DNA from: JBDTOX01 sp039933015
GTDB lineage: Bacteria > Pseudomonadota > Gammaproteobacteria > Burkholderiales > Methylophilaceae
DNA length: 15,102 nucleotides
NCBI GenBank assembly: GCA_039933015.1
Contig: JBDTOX010000150.1
Span: 1 to 15,102, forward strand
Direction of reading: 5' to 3'
The notes beneath the pieces are model-generated. The model was not told the DNA's origin. It saw only the letters and a program-made list of their open reading frames with translations, and ran no database searches. Below are positions 1-7,793 of this stretch, one piece after another. The position numbers and the translations under genes were made by a program. Numbering within the stretch: the stretch's first letter is position 1; each line of letters opens with the position of its first letter.

Positions 1-540
1 GATAGCCGCGTTGTGCCGGAACTGCTGACTCAGCAAGAACCCGGTGAACTGTTCGTGATCCGTAACGCCGGCAATATAGTGCCGTCCTACAGCCCCCATC
101 CTGGTGGTGTATCGGCTACTGTCGAGTACGCAGTCGCCGTGTTGGGTGTGACTGACATTGTGATTTGCGGTCATTCCGATTGCGGCGCGATGACAGCTGT
201 AGCCAAGTGCAAATGCATGGACCACCTACCCGCCGTTAGCGGCTGGTTGCAACACGCCGAGTCGGCGAAAGTCATCAACGAGTTGCGCCCTCACGCCAAT
301 GAAGCGGCCAAAGTGAGTTCGATGGTTCGAGAAAATGTCATAGCCCAACTGGCGAACATCCAGACTCACCCGAGTGTGCGCCTGGCACAGGGAAAAGGCG
401 CGTTGAACCTGCATGGCTGGGTCTACGACATCGAAACCGGTTCAGTAGACGCCCTGGACGATGATAACCGCTCGTTCAAGTCGTTGGCCGAGCATCCTAC
501 CACCTGTGCAGTGCATGCCCGATCGGCAGTTGCAGCCTGA
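1..540 (+). CDS. cynT: Beta-class carbonic anhydrase, 3' part (CynT-like)
   Basis: This is the C-terminal 179 residues of a beta-carbonic anhydrase, a zinc enzyme that interconverts CO2 and bicarbonate in the cytoplasm. The reading frame is open to the left edge and its first three visible codons read Asp-Ser-Arg, the conserved Asp-Arg pair of the C-x-D-x-R active-site motif, so the first zinc cysteine lies just outside the window. The other zinc ligands are visible as H58 and C61 in the GHSDCGAM motif. A GTG at 13 could be mistaken for a start but lies downstream of the catalytic pair. The name cynT rests on the neighbouring CynR-like regulator: in cyanate operons this enzyme replaces bicarbonate used by cyanase. 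No cyanase gene follows it here, so a general carbonic anhydrase (can) cannot be excluded. Confidence 0.9.
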   Translation, partial: DSRVVPELLTQQEPGELFVIRNAGNIVPSYSPHPGGVSATVEYAVAVLGVTDIVICGHSDCGAMTAVAKCKCMDHLPAVSGWLQHAESAKVINELRPHANEAAKVSSMVRENVIAQLANIQTHPSVRLAQGKGALNLHGWVYDIETGSVDALDDDNRSFKSLAEHPTTCAVHARSAVAA

Positions 541-586
541 AGCACCTTATCATTTGAAGAATTCTTTTATGCTTATAGTCAACCGA

Positions 587-607
587 AGCGGCCGACTTAC
601 GGCCGCT
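587..607. terminator. Hairpin between convergent genes, possible terminator
   Basis: A perfect 7-bp inverted repeat (AGCGGCC / GGCCGCT) with a 7-base loop lies 46 bases after the carbonic anhydrase stop. It lacks a run of T on the plus strand, so it is only a weak terminator candidate. The rest of the 541-796 interval shows no convincing gene. Confidence 0.35.
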
Positions 608-796
608 CAGAGCTTTATCGTCAACTGGCTTGTTGGAGGTTTCAACGACCTATCCCCGCTCGCACACGACAGGGACTGAGTAAGACGCTCAACGCGCGCC
701 AGGCGAGATCAGCTGTTCGATGGCAACGATGTCAGTGAAGTGCATCGGTTCAGGGCTGCAGGTAGATGTCAGACTATGGATGATCTACTTGCTTTA

Positions 797-1678
797 CTAA
801 GCCACCACCGCCCCAAACATTAAACTCATGAAAGCGACTGACGCAGCACTGTGGTAGTTGTTTTTGCGCCGCAGCAGCGTGGCCGCTCGCTGAGGTGCCT
901 TGTCCAGTAACGGAAGTTTGCGCAGAGCGCGTTCCTGGGTGGCTATAGGTTCCGGAAGAATGGTGGTAACGGCTGTGTGCCTAATAACTTCCAGCAGTGT
1001 GTTGACCGAGTTGACCTCAATTACTACCTTAGGCGTGATCTGCGCCTTTGCGAAGTATTCATCAATGTAGGTGCGGGTAGCAAAGTCAGGTGTCAAGAGC
1101 GCAAATTCCAGTTGAGCAATCTGTTCAGCAGTCAACGCGACCTGGCAATCGTATAACGGATGATCGCGTCCAACCATCAGCCCCAAGGTTTCGACAAACG
1201 CCGGGATCGATTCAATGTCCGCGTTTCTGACCTGATCAAATGCAATGGCTATATCCAGCGAATCATCCGTCAGCCCCGTTTCAATGTCGTCCATCGATAA
1301 CTCGAAGATCTCCAAATGGATATTCGGAAACAGCGCGATGTAATCGCGGACCAGCGGCCCTACCAGGTACGCCATGAAGGTCGGTGTCATGGCCAGCCTC
1401 AGGGTGCCACGGGACAAATCCTTCACGTCGTGCAAAGCTCGCTTGCCCGCCGCTAGTTCCACCAGCACCCGACGGGCACATTCGATGTAGGCCATCCCCG
1501 CATCGGTAGGCTTGACCGTGCGAGAAGTTCGGTCAAAAAGGCTGACGCCGAGGGTATCTTCCAGTTGCCGAATCTGCTGCGACAGGGTCGGCTGGGAAAC
1601 GTGCAGCACCTCAGCAGCGCGAGTGAAACCGCCGTTGTCAGCGACCGCCAACAAATACCGCAGATGTCGTAGCAGCAT
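797..1678 (-). CDS. cynR: LysR-type transcriptional regulator, CynR-like
   Basis: This gene encodes a 293-residue LysR-family regulator. The N-terminal winged helix-turn-helix (about residues 1-60) contains HVSQPTLSQQIRQLE and LFDRTSRTVKPTDAG. A periplasmic-binding-like effector domain follows (about 90-290). It resembles E. coli CynR, as I recall that sequence, along its length: the start (ML-RH--Y-LAVA), GKRA-HDV-DL-RG-LR-A-TPTF, and LLRRKN near the end. CynR activates the cyanate-degradation genes in response to cyanate. I chose the ATG at 1678 because it matches the CynR N-terminus and has an AGGTGG ribosome-binding site 8 bases upstream; a GTG at 1690 would lie inside that site. The gene is convergent with the carbonic anhydrase rather than divergent as in E. 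coli. Only about 63 bases separate its start from IS-derived DNA, so its original upstream partner may have been lost. Confidence 0.85.
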   Translation of the reverse strand: MLLRHLRYLLAVADNGGFTRAAEVLHVSQPTLSQQIRQLEDTLGVSLFDRTSRTVKPTDAGMAYIECARRVLVELAAGKRALHDVKDLSRGTLRLAMTPTFMAYLVGPLVRDYIALFPNIHLEIFELSMDDIETGLTDDSLDIAIAFDQVRNADIESIPAFVETLGLMVGRDHPLYDCQVALTAEQIAQLEFALLTPDFATRTYIDEYFAKAQITPKVVIEVNSVNTLLEVIRHTAVTTILPEPIATQERALRKLPLLDKAPQRAATLLRRKNNYHSAASVAFMSLMFGAVVA

Positions 1679-1741
1679 CGGAATTACCACCTATAAGCAG
1701 AGCATATGCATAGCGTTGTATATCGGACTTTAACCCTATAT

Positions 1742-1948
1742 ATGGAGACGATCAACGGGCTGTACAAGGCCGAATTGATCCACAAAAGAGCGCCCTGGAA
1801 GACTAGGGAAGCCGTCGAGCTGGCTACCCTGAAATGGGTATCCTGGTTCAACCACCATCGCTTGCTGGAACCCACCGGCTATATACCGCCGGCGGAAGCT
1901 GAGGCAAACTACTATCGGCAGTTCGCCATGATGGCACATGCCGTGTAA
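1742..1948 (+). pseudogene. IS3-family transposase (OrfB), C-terminal remnant
   Basis: The frame from 1742 encodes about 68 residues typical of the end of an IS3-family OrfB transposase: METINGLYKAELIH, then APWKTREAVELAT, WFNHHRLLEP and GYIPPAEAEANYY. In this family the Glu in the first motif is the third residue of the DDE catalytic triad. The two Asp residues and all upstream sequence are missing, so the protein cannot be active. The match begins at about 1742; upstream DNA belongs to the cynR promoter side and is not IS-like. The frame can be read upstream to an ATG at 1706, but those codons do not resemble a transposase. Confidence 0.85.
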
Positions 1949-1960
1949 CTTAAACCAATC

Positions 1961-1987
1961 TGCCTCCACGAAAGCCGGGGCGATTCA
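1961..1987 (+). repeat. Right terminal inverted repeat of the IS3-family remnant
   Basis: Read on the minus strand this segment starts TGAATCGCCCCGGC, the TGAa/tCGCCCCGG-type terminus of IS3-family (IS51-group-like) elements. It lies 12 bases after the transposase stop, as expected for these elements. No matching left repeat is present in the window. Confidence 0.65.
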
Positions 1988-2099
1988 CTCCAAGCGGACA
2001 GTTAAAATTTGAATTGTGTTTGCGGATATATTCCGGTGCCATATCCCAATAACTAATCCAAGCATTGCACGCCATATAACTACTATGAAAATTGCCAGG

Positions 2100-2152
2100 T
2101 AAGGACTTTATTCTCTAAGTAAGAACTTTATTTCATTACATCAAGACTTATT
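2100..2152. repeat. Short 20-bp-spaced direct repeats at the amidase 3' end
   Basis: A 13-base unit, TAAGgACTTTATT at 2100 and TAAGaACTTTATT at 2120, differs at one position. A third, more degenerate copy (TCAAGACTTATT) at 2141 contains the amidase stop codon. The purpose is unknown. The unit may be a remnant of slippage, or may mark the border of the insertion. Confidence 0.45.
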
Positions 2153-3521
2153 GCTGCGCCAGTTTGGATTTGGCGAGCGCCGGACTGCTGGAGAAGTAGC
2201 GTTTGATGCCTGAGAGTATGGCTCCGGCCAGTTTTACCTGATAGTCCCCATCATTCAGCTTGCGCTCTTCATCCGGATTGCTGATGAAAGCGGTTTCAAC
2301 CAGGATGGATGGGATATCCGGCGATTTGAGCACAGCAAACCCGGCTTGCTCTACCGCACGCTTGTGTAGCGTGTTAATGCCACCCAAATGTCCCAGCACG
2401 GCCTTGCCCAGCTTCAGGCTGTCACTGATAGTGGCTGTTTGTGAAAGATCCAGCAGCGTGCGCGCAAGATAAGGGTCTTTAACATCAAGACTGACGCCGC
2501 CAATCAGGTCAGATTCATTTTCCTTGTTGGCCAGATAGCGTGCAGAAGCACTGGTAGCGCCGCGTTCAGATAAAGCGAACACCGAAGAGCCGCGCGCATC
2601 CGGTCGGACAAAGGCATCGGCGTGTATGGATACAAACAAGTCTGCCTGCAACTTGCGTGCTTTGACCACGCGGCCATGCAGCGGAATGAAAAAATCGCCA
2701 TCGCGCGTCAATACGCCACGCATGTTTGGCTCCGCATCCACCAAGGCCTTAAGCTTTTTGGCGACTGCCAATGTGATGTCTTTTTCGTTGGAGCCATTTG
2801 CGCCGCGCGCGCCCGGGTCTTCACCGCCATGGCCGGCATCTATGGCTATCGTAATCAGTCGCGCGTTATCCTTGTTCATGGCACCACCTGCTGCTGCAGG
2901 CACTTGCGGCAATGGGCTGGGCGCAGCATTAACAAGATCTGTAGGGCTTGGCGGAACTGCGGATTGAGGGGTATCTGGCTTGGGTTGTAATTCTGGCTCG
3001 CTGATGATTGCCGGCGACAGCTGCAAATCAGGTGATGGCACCTTGTCTGATGAGCCCGGATTTGAGATGGATGCCGATTTTACGCGTTGCTCCAGCATCG
3101 CCATCAAAAGGTCTCGAGCAGGATAGATATCAAGTACCAGGCGATGCTGATATTCGCCTGCAGGCGACAAGGCAAAAATCTCCGGTCGGATTTCAGCTTT
3201 CAGGTCAATCACCAGGCGCACCACGCCAGGTTTGAAGTTCGCTACGCGGACCTGCTTGATGTAGGGGTCTTCAGCCGAAATTTTGTCCGATAATGTTTTA
3301 AGCGTGGATCCCAGTTCCACATCCTCCAGATCCAGCACCAGGCGATCCGGATTTTTCAGCATGACCATTTTCTGGTTTAAGGGCTTACCTGATTCGAGCG
3401 TAATCCGCGTGTAATCCGCCGCCGGCCAAACACGGGCGGCACTGACAGCGACGGCTGCCTGTGCGGCGCAACTGAACATCAGGGCGGCAGCAAGAAAATT
3501 GGTCAGTGCCACTCTAAGCAT
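2148..3521 (-). CDS. amiC: N-acetylmuramoyl-L-alanine amidase, AmiC/AmiB type
   Basis: This periplasmic zinc amidase cleaves the amide bond between MurNAc and the stem peptide of peptidoglycan, mainly during daughter-cell separation. From the chosen ATG it has 457 residues: a signal peptide (1-22, ending AQA), an AMIN septum-targeting domain (about 25-135), a Pro/Ser-rich linker (about 150-215) and an Amidase_3 domain (about 220-443). The zinc ligands are visible: H231 in DAGHGGEDPGA, E246 in NEKDI, and H300 in SIHADA. The catalytic Glu is E409 in VETAFISN. Enzymes of this kind are usually activated by LytM proteins such as EnvC or NlpD. I chose the ATG at 3521 because it opens a proper signal peptide; the frame extends to 3569, but that would bury the signal. 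It overlaps the tsaE stop by 8 bases, indicating a shared transcript. AmiB is an equally possible name given the tsaE-amiB order in E. coli. Confidence 0.92.
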   Translation of the reverse strand: MLRVALTNFLAAALMFSCAAQAAVAVSAARVWPAADYTRITLESGKPLNQKMVMLKNPDRLVLDLEDVELGSTLKTLSDKISAEDPYIKQVRVANFKPGVVRLVIDLKAEIRPEIFALSPAGEYQHRLVLDIYPARDLLMAMLEQRVKSASISNPGSSDKVPSPDLQLSPAIISEPELQPKPDTPQSAVPPSPTDLVNAAPSPLPQVPAAAGGAMNKDNARLITIAIDAGHGGEDPGARGANGSNEKDITLAVAKKLKALVDAEPNMRGVLTRDGDFFIPLHGRVVKARKLQADLFVSIHADAFVRPDARGSSVFALSERGATSASARYLANKENESDLIGGVSLDVKDPYLARTLLDLSQTATISDSLKLGKAVLGHLGGINTLHKRAVEQAGFAVLKSPDIPSILVETAFISNPDEERKLNDGDYQVKLAGAILSGIKRYFSSSPALAKSKLAQQ

Positions 3522-4002
3522 GTCTACGAGTCCCGGGCACACAACAGGCCAGGCATTGTCTTCCGGCATCTGTATTGGCTGTCATGGTAATTTTTCGGCC
3601 TCGATCAAGTAGTTCCAGATGAATATCCATATCTGCGGTTGGCAATAAATCCCCTGCCTTTTCAGGCCACTCTATCAAACATATGGATTGTGGGTTGAAA
3701 TAATCGCGAAAGCCAGCAGCCTCCCATTCTTCCGGATCAACAAATCTGTATAAATCAAAATGATATAAGTGTAATCCAGATATTACATAAGGTTCAACCA
3801 ATGTGTAGGTCGGGCTTTTTACTTTGCCCGTATGGCCCAAATGATGCAATACACCGCGCACCAAGGTGGTTTTGCCGGTGCCAAGATCTCCATGCAGATA
3901 AATCGTCATGCCGGGTTTGAGCTTAAGCGTTTCCGCCAACCGCCCGCCCGCTGCAAGTGTGGCAGCCTTATTTGCTAAAGTGAGTGTAATATCATGCGCC
4001 AT
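3514..4002 (-). CDS. tsaE: tRNA t6A biosynthesis ATPase TsaE
   Basis: This 162-residue protein is the P-loop ATPase of the TsaB-TsaD-TsaE complex, which makes N6-threonylcarbamoyladenosine at position 37 of tRNAs reading ANN codons. The Walker A motif GDLGTGKTT is at 38-46. SPTYTLVEPY, the HFDLYR segment and LIEWPEKA are the family hallmarks that follow. Length is usual for the family. It is transcribed with the amidase downstream (8-base overlap), as tsaE-amiB are in E. coli; the usual upstream partner nnr is absent. Its ATG at 4002 lies back to back with queG. Confidence 0.95.
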   Translation of the reverse strand: MAHDITLTLANKAATLAAGGRLAETLKLKPGMTIYLHGDLGTGKTTLVRGVLHHLGHTGKVKSPTYTLVEPYVISGLHLYHFDLYRFVDPEEWEAAGFRDYFNPQSICLIEWPEKAGDLLPTADMDIHLELLDRGRKITMTANTDAGRQCLACCVPGTRRHA

Positions 4003-5103
4003 ATGAGTAAGACCTTAAATAATCCCGATAACGTAATGGACTGGAAAAGCCTGGCCGCTGATATCAAGCGCTGGGGCGCCGAGCTTGGCTTTAATCAGCT
4101 GGGTATTGCAGATGTCGATTTGTCGGCAGCTGAAGAACGTTATCAGCAATGGATTCTGAAGGGTTTCCATGGTGCTATGGATTATATGACAAAACATGGC
4201 AGCAAACGCACGCGTCCTGCTGAATTGGTGCCGGGAACGTTGCGGGTTATCTCGGTACGTATGGATTATTTACCGCCTGCCGCGCGCGATAGCGCAGCTG
4301 TCATGAATGATGGCGCGCAGGCGTTTGTTTCGAGATATGCGCTGGGCCGCGATTATCACAAGGTGTTGCGCAACCGTTTGCAAAAGCTCTGCGATCGTAT
4401 TGCTGACCAGATCGGTGCGTTTGATGGGAATACATTCAATTACCGGGTCTTTACCGATAGCGCGCCTGTGCTGGAAGTCGATCTTGCAGAAAAAGCCGGT
4501 CTGGGCTGGCGTGGCAAACATACGCTACTGCTTACACGCGAGGCTGGATCCTGGTTTTTTCTAGGCGAAATTTATACCGACCTGCCCTTACCCGTGGATA
4601 CGCCCGGCCAGAATCATTGCGGCACCTGCAAGGCCTGTATCGATATCTGCCCGACAAAAGCCATTGTCGCCCCTTATGAGGTCGATGCGCGGCGCTGTAT
4701 CTCCTACCTGACCATCGAACTCAAGGATAGTATTCCAGAGCCTCTGCGACCATTGATAGGAAATCGGGTCTATGGCTGCGATGACTGTCAACTGACTTGC
4801 CCCTGGAATCGTTTTGCTCAGCTAAGCGCCGAGGAGGACTTTAATGTGCGCCATGGTCTGGACAACATCACGTTGGTTGAATTATTCGCGTGGGATGAAA
4901 ATACTTTCAAACAAAACATGGCAGGCAGCGCGATTTTGCGCATTGGGTATACGCAATGGCTGCGTAATCTTGCGGTAGGGTTAGGCAACGCCCCGACTAC
5001 ACCTGCTATTATCCAGGCCCTGCAAAACCGCGCAAATGATGCCTCTGCCATGGTCCGTGAACATGTGCGCTGGGCTTTGGGTCAACACGGACAGGCAGCC
5101 TAG
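3994..5103 (+). CDS. queG: Epoxyqueuosine reductase QueG
   Basis: QueG reduces epoxyqueuosine to queuosine in tRNA, using cobalamin and two [4Fe-4S] clusters in the cytoplasm. The protein has up to 369 residues. YALGRDYHK and TDSAP (D155, matching the catalytic Asp region of E. coli QueG) lie in the cobalamin-binding part. Cluster cysteines are C209, C212, C215 and C219 in CGTCKACIDICP, then C235 in RRCISYLTIE, and C262, C265 and C269 in CDDCQLTCPWN. The C-terminal 100 residues resemble the HEAT-like tRNA-binding part. Start choice is uncertain: ATGs occur at 3994, 4003 and 4036. I kept 3994 because only it has even a weak purine stretch (TGAG) at a suitable distance. It overlaps the divergent tsaE start by 9 bases. 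All candidate starts keep the known domains intact. Confidence 0.93.
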   Translation: MRHMSKTLNNPDNVMDWKSLAADIKRWGAELGFNQLGIADVDLSAAEERYQQWILKGFHGAMDYMTKHGSKRTRPAELVPGTLRVISVRMDYLPPAARDSAAVMNDGAQAFVSRYALGRDYHKVLRNRLQKLCDRIADQIGAFDGNTFNYRVFTDSAPVLEVDLAEKAGLGWRGKHTLLLTREAGSWFFLGEIYTDLPLPVDTPGQNHCGTCKACIDICPTKAIVAPYEVDARRCISYLTIELKDSIPEPLRPLIGNRVYGCDDCQLTCPWNRFAQLSAEEDFNVRHGLDNITLVELFAWDENTFKQNMAGSAILRIGYTQWLRNLAVGLGNAPTTPAIIQALQNRANDASAMVREHVRWALGQHGQAA

Positions 5104-5118
5104 CAGACCTGTTCCCTG

Positions 5119-5124
5119 TATAAT
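5119..5124 (+). promoter_or_regulatory. Candidate -10 box for the glycan-modification operon
   Basis: A perfect TATAAT lies 34 bases before the TTG start of the first glycosyltransferase gene, in the short gap after queG. I see no good -35 hexamer at 16-18 bases upstream and no PmrA- or PhoP-like direct repeat, so the call rests on the -10 alone. The genes could also be read through from queG. Confidence 0.3.
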
Positions 5125-5157
5125 TCCAGCAATTTCAACCTGATAAAGCATTACATT

Positions 5158-6819
5158 TTGTTTAGCCCACTCACCTATCGTCGACTTACCCTGCTACTGC
5201 TTGTTGCGCTAGGTGTTTTTATCGCGCTGACCTTTAGGCAGCACGGCATCAGCAATGATGAAGAAGTGCAGCATACTTATGGCCGTTTGTTGCTTGATTT
5301 TTACACTTCCGGGTTTGCTGACCAGGATGCCTTTAAATATCGCAACTTATACCTTTATGGCGGTTTTTTTGATCTGCTTGCAGCCGTGCTGGAACGCACT
5401 GTGCCGATCTGGGTATGGGATATGCGCCACCTACTGTCTGCATTGTTTGGTTTTGCCGGCATCTATGCCTCATACAAAATCGCGCGTGTTCTAGGCGGCG
5501 AGCGTGCCGGATTCGTGGTGGTCGTCCTGCTCGCCATTACAGGCTCCTGGTCCGGCGCCATGTTTACGCATACCAAGGACGTGCCTTTCGCTACCTGTAT
5601 GGTTTGGGCACTTTATTACACAATCCGTATTTCCCAGCATATAACCAAAGAAGGTCTGCGCAGTGCTCCATGGGCATTAAGTGTCAAGCTGGGGATTGCT
5701 GTCGGTTTCGCGCTAGGCATGCGAATAGGCGGGGTATTCGCCGTACTGTACTTGTTATTGATGCTGGCAGTGGCAGGATGGATAAAGGCAGAGGGGTTAC
5801 GCGCGCGCCTGCGTTTCTGGTTGAGTTGCGTTAAGTATTTATTACCCGCAGCACTGATAGCTTTTGTGCTCATGGCTATTTTCTGGCCTTGGGGGGTCAT
5901 GTCGCCAGATCACCCACTAGAGGCCGCTGAAGCGTTCTCACACTTCACCTTTAACATGCTGACGGTAATGGATGGACAGGTAATGCAGATCGGTGCAGTG
6001 CCGCGTGATTATTTGCCTGCGTATCTTTTAGTGCGCTTGCCTGAGGTGTTTTTAATCGGATTAATGAGCCTGATCATTATTGGGTTGTGGCGTTTACGCC
6101 ATTTCACGACCAGTCACGGCAAAACTGATGAGGCCTTGTTTCTGGGCTGGTTTGCGCTCCTTGTCGCAGCGCTTTTCCCCTTGATGTTTATTATGCTGGA
6201 TAGACCGGCGCTCTATAACGGTGTGCGCCATTTCACATTCCTGCTGCCGCCGCTTGCCATCCTGGCGGCGTTTGGCCTCTGCGCATTCTGGGATGCAATT
6301 CATCAACAACCCAAGGTGCGTATAGGCTTCGCCGCGGTTTGCATTTTGTTAACGCTGAATACGGTTTCGACCTTGGTTCGCCTGCATCCCTATGAGTATG
6401 TTTACTACAATCAGCTGGCAGGCAGCACGGCCTATGCCGAGAGCCACTGGGAGGGCGATTACTGGTCTAGCAGCCTGCGCGAAGCAGCAGAAATGCTTGA
6501 AGCTGAAGTGCCAATGGATAAAACCAAAGGCGATGGCCTTGACCATGCTCCTTACCTAGTGGCGGTATGTGCGGAATCAATCCAGGGGCAGGCGTATCTT
6601 GATCATCGCTTTCAAATCACGAGTGACTGGATGCGTGCGGATTTCTTTATTTCCAGTACGAATATGAACTGCGATAAAGTACTGCAAGGCCGTATTATAG
6701 GCACGGTGGAGCGCATGGGAGCAACACTGGCTGTCATCAAGGATAGACGTAACTTGCTGCCGCACATGCGCAAGCCGCGCCCCGCCCCGCTTACCCGGGT
6801 GGATACCAAACTAAAATGA
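5158..6819 (+). CDS. GT-C membrane glycosyltransferase, ArnT/PMT-like (LgmB-like role)
   Basis: This 553-residue integral membrane protein belongs to the polyprenyl-phosphate-sugar-dependent GT-C superfamily (PMT/ArnT type), which moves a sugar from a lipid carrier to an acceptor on the periplasmic side. About 11-12 hydrophobic segments span residues 9-406. The first periplasmic loop carries the acidic motif NDEE (33-36), where GT-C enzymes place their catalytic Asp/Glu. A soluble tail begins near 410 with HPYEYVYYNQLAG and the EGDYW motif common in this family. It starts with TTG at 5158, with no in-frame ATG near by. The end overlaps the next gene as ATGA. With the following three genes it probably forms an amino-sugar transfer system. 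The acceptor, most likely lipid A, is inferred from operon content, not visible in the protein. Protein O-mannosylation-like or O-antigen activity is a less likely alternative. Confidence 0.85.
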   Translation: MFSPLTYRRLTLLLLVALGVFIALTFRQHGISNDEEVQHTYGRLLLDFYTSGFADQDAFKYRNLYLYGGFFDLLAAVLERTVPIWVWDMRHLLSALFGFAGIYASYKIARVLGGERAGFVVVVLLAITGSWSGAMFTHTKDVPFATCMVWALYYTIRISQHITKEGLRSAPWALSVKLGIAVGFALGMRIGGVFAVLYLLLMLAVAGWIKAEGLRARLRFWLSCVKYLLPAALIAFVLMAIFWPWGVMSPDHPLEAAEAFSHFTFNMLTVMDGQVMQIGAVPRDYLPAYLLVRLPEVFLIGLMSLIIIGLWRLRHFTTSHGKTDEALFLGWFALLVAALFPLMFIMLDRPALYNGVRHFTFLLPPLAILAAFGLCAFWDAIHQQPKVRIGFAAVCILLTLNTVSTLVRLHPYEYVYYNQLAGSTAYAESHWEGDYWSSSLREAAEMLEAEVPMDKTKGDGLDHAPYLVAVCAESIQGQAYLDHRFQITSDWMRADFFISSTNMNCDKVLQGRIIGTVERMGATLAVIKDRRNLLPHMRKPRPAPLTRVDTKLK

Positions 6820-7793
6820 AAGAATTGAAACATTCCATGTCGGCAGACCGCGTCACTGCTTCACCACATATCACGGTTATTGTGCCCGCTTATAATGAAG
6901 AAGCCGCCATAACAGCAACACTGGAAAACATTGCCATCCATTTGAAAGCACTTAGCCCAAACTGGGATATTGTGGTCGTGGATGACGGCAGTCGTGATAA
7001 CACTGCTGCTGCTGTATGCGCGTTGCCTGCAACTCTGCAGGCAACCTTGGTACGCTTCTCGCGCAACTTTGGTAAAGAATATGCAATCACGGCAGGCCTT
7101 GAGCATGCACGTGGTGATATTGTGATTTGTATGGATGCCGATGGTCAGCATTCCTCGGGATTGTTAGCCGAGATGCTAGCCAAGTGGCGCCAAGGTTACG
7201 ACATGGTATATGCCGTGCGCCAGGATAGGGCCAATGAATCGCGATTCAAGCATTGGGGTTCCCGTATTTTTTATCGTGCCATCAGTCTCGGCGGGCAAAT
7301 TCATATCCCGCGTGATGCTGGCGATTTCCGCCTGATGGACCGCAAGGTGGTAGATGCCTTGTGCTCACTACCTGAACGTAATCGTTTCATGAAAGGGATT
7401 TATGCCTGGGTCGGTTATAAATCCATAGGCATTCCTTTCACGCCATTGCCGCGCACGCATGGCGAAAGTACTTTTTCACGCCTGCGGCTGATGCAATTAG
7501 CCTGGACTGGTGTTACCAGTTTTTCCGTGATGCCATTACGTCTGGCCAGTGCTGTAGGCTTGATATTGTCATTGCTCGCGTTTATCTACGGTTTTACTGT
7601 TGTTCTGGATAAGCTGTTTTTGAATGAATCGGTTCCCGGCTGGCCAACTGTCGTGGCCAGCATGATGTTTCTCGCTGGCGTGCAACTGCTGTTCATTGGC
7701 ATACTGGGTGAATACCTTGCACGCATTTACGACGAAGTCAAAGGCCGTCCACCGTATATTGTCGCTGAAGTCGTACCTCCTCAAGATCATTAA
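6816..7793 (+). CDS. Polyprenyl-phosphate glycosyltransferase, GtrB/DPM1-like (GT2)
   Basis: This 325-residue family 2 glycosyltransferase should transfer a sugar from a nucleotide sugar to undecaprenyl phosphate on the cytoplasmic face. The GT-A domain shows IVPAYNEE (22-29), VVDDGS (54-59), the metal-binding DADGQH (107-112), RDAGDFRLMDR (166-176) and the HGESTFSRLRL acceptor/lipid segment near 215. Two C-terminal membrane helices (about 241-263 and 278-299) give the GtrB/ArnC architecture. It starts inside the stop codon of the preceding gene (ATGA), and its own stop overlaps the start of the GtrA gene (TAATG), so translation is probably coupled. With a deacetylase in the same operon, UDP-GlcNAc or UDP-GalNAc is the likely donor, as for Bordetella LgmA or Francisella FlmF2. 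The sugar cannot be read from the sequence. Confidence 0.9.
   Translation: MKELKHSMSADRVTASPHITVIVPAYNEEAAITATLENIAIHLKALSPNWDIVVVDDGSRDNTAAAVCALPATLQATLVRFSRNFGKEYAITAGLEHARGDIVICMDADGQHSSGLLAEMLAKWRQGYDMVYAVRQDRANESRFKHWGSRIFYRAISLGGQIHIPRDAGDFRLMDRKVVDALCSLPERNRFMKGIYAWVGYKSIGIPFTPLPRTHGESTFSRLRLMQLAWTGVTSFSVMPLRLASAVGLILSLLAFIYGFTVVLDKLFLNESVPGWPTVVASMMFLAGVQLLFIGILGEYLARIYDEVKGRPPYIVAEVVPPQDH

Larger units (their letters stand above)
1742..1987 (+). mobile_element. Truncated IS3-family element, right end only
   Basis: The fragment comprises the 3' end of the transposase and a right terminal inverted repeat ending in TCA at 1987. The left end is absent, so the element was cut by deletion or recombination and no target-site duplication can be tested. 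It separates the cynT/cynR block from the amidase-tsaE-queG housekeeping genes. Confidence 0.75.

Noticed and set aside
461..679. A 72-codon plus-strand frame spanning the end of the carbonic anhydrase gene.
   Set aside because: It overlaps conserved coding sequence in another frame and its product has no recognisable feature.
689..780. A minus-strand stretch reading PMHFTDIVAIEQLISPGAR before a stop, possibly the tail of a decayed gene.
   Set aside because: The frame is only about 30 codons long, is closed upstream by a stop, and I cannot assign it to a family.
1693..1741. LysR-type T-N11-A operator upstream of cynR.
   Set aside because: Several short AT-rich near-palindromes such as GCATATGC exist, but none gives a convincing LysR box and no divergent target gene remains.
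5040..5157. PmrA- or PhoP-type regulatory repeats before the lipid A-like operon.
   Set aside because: No CTTAAT or GTTTA direct repeats with the expected 5-base spacing were found.
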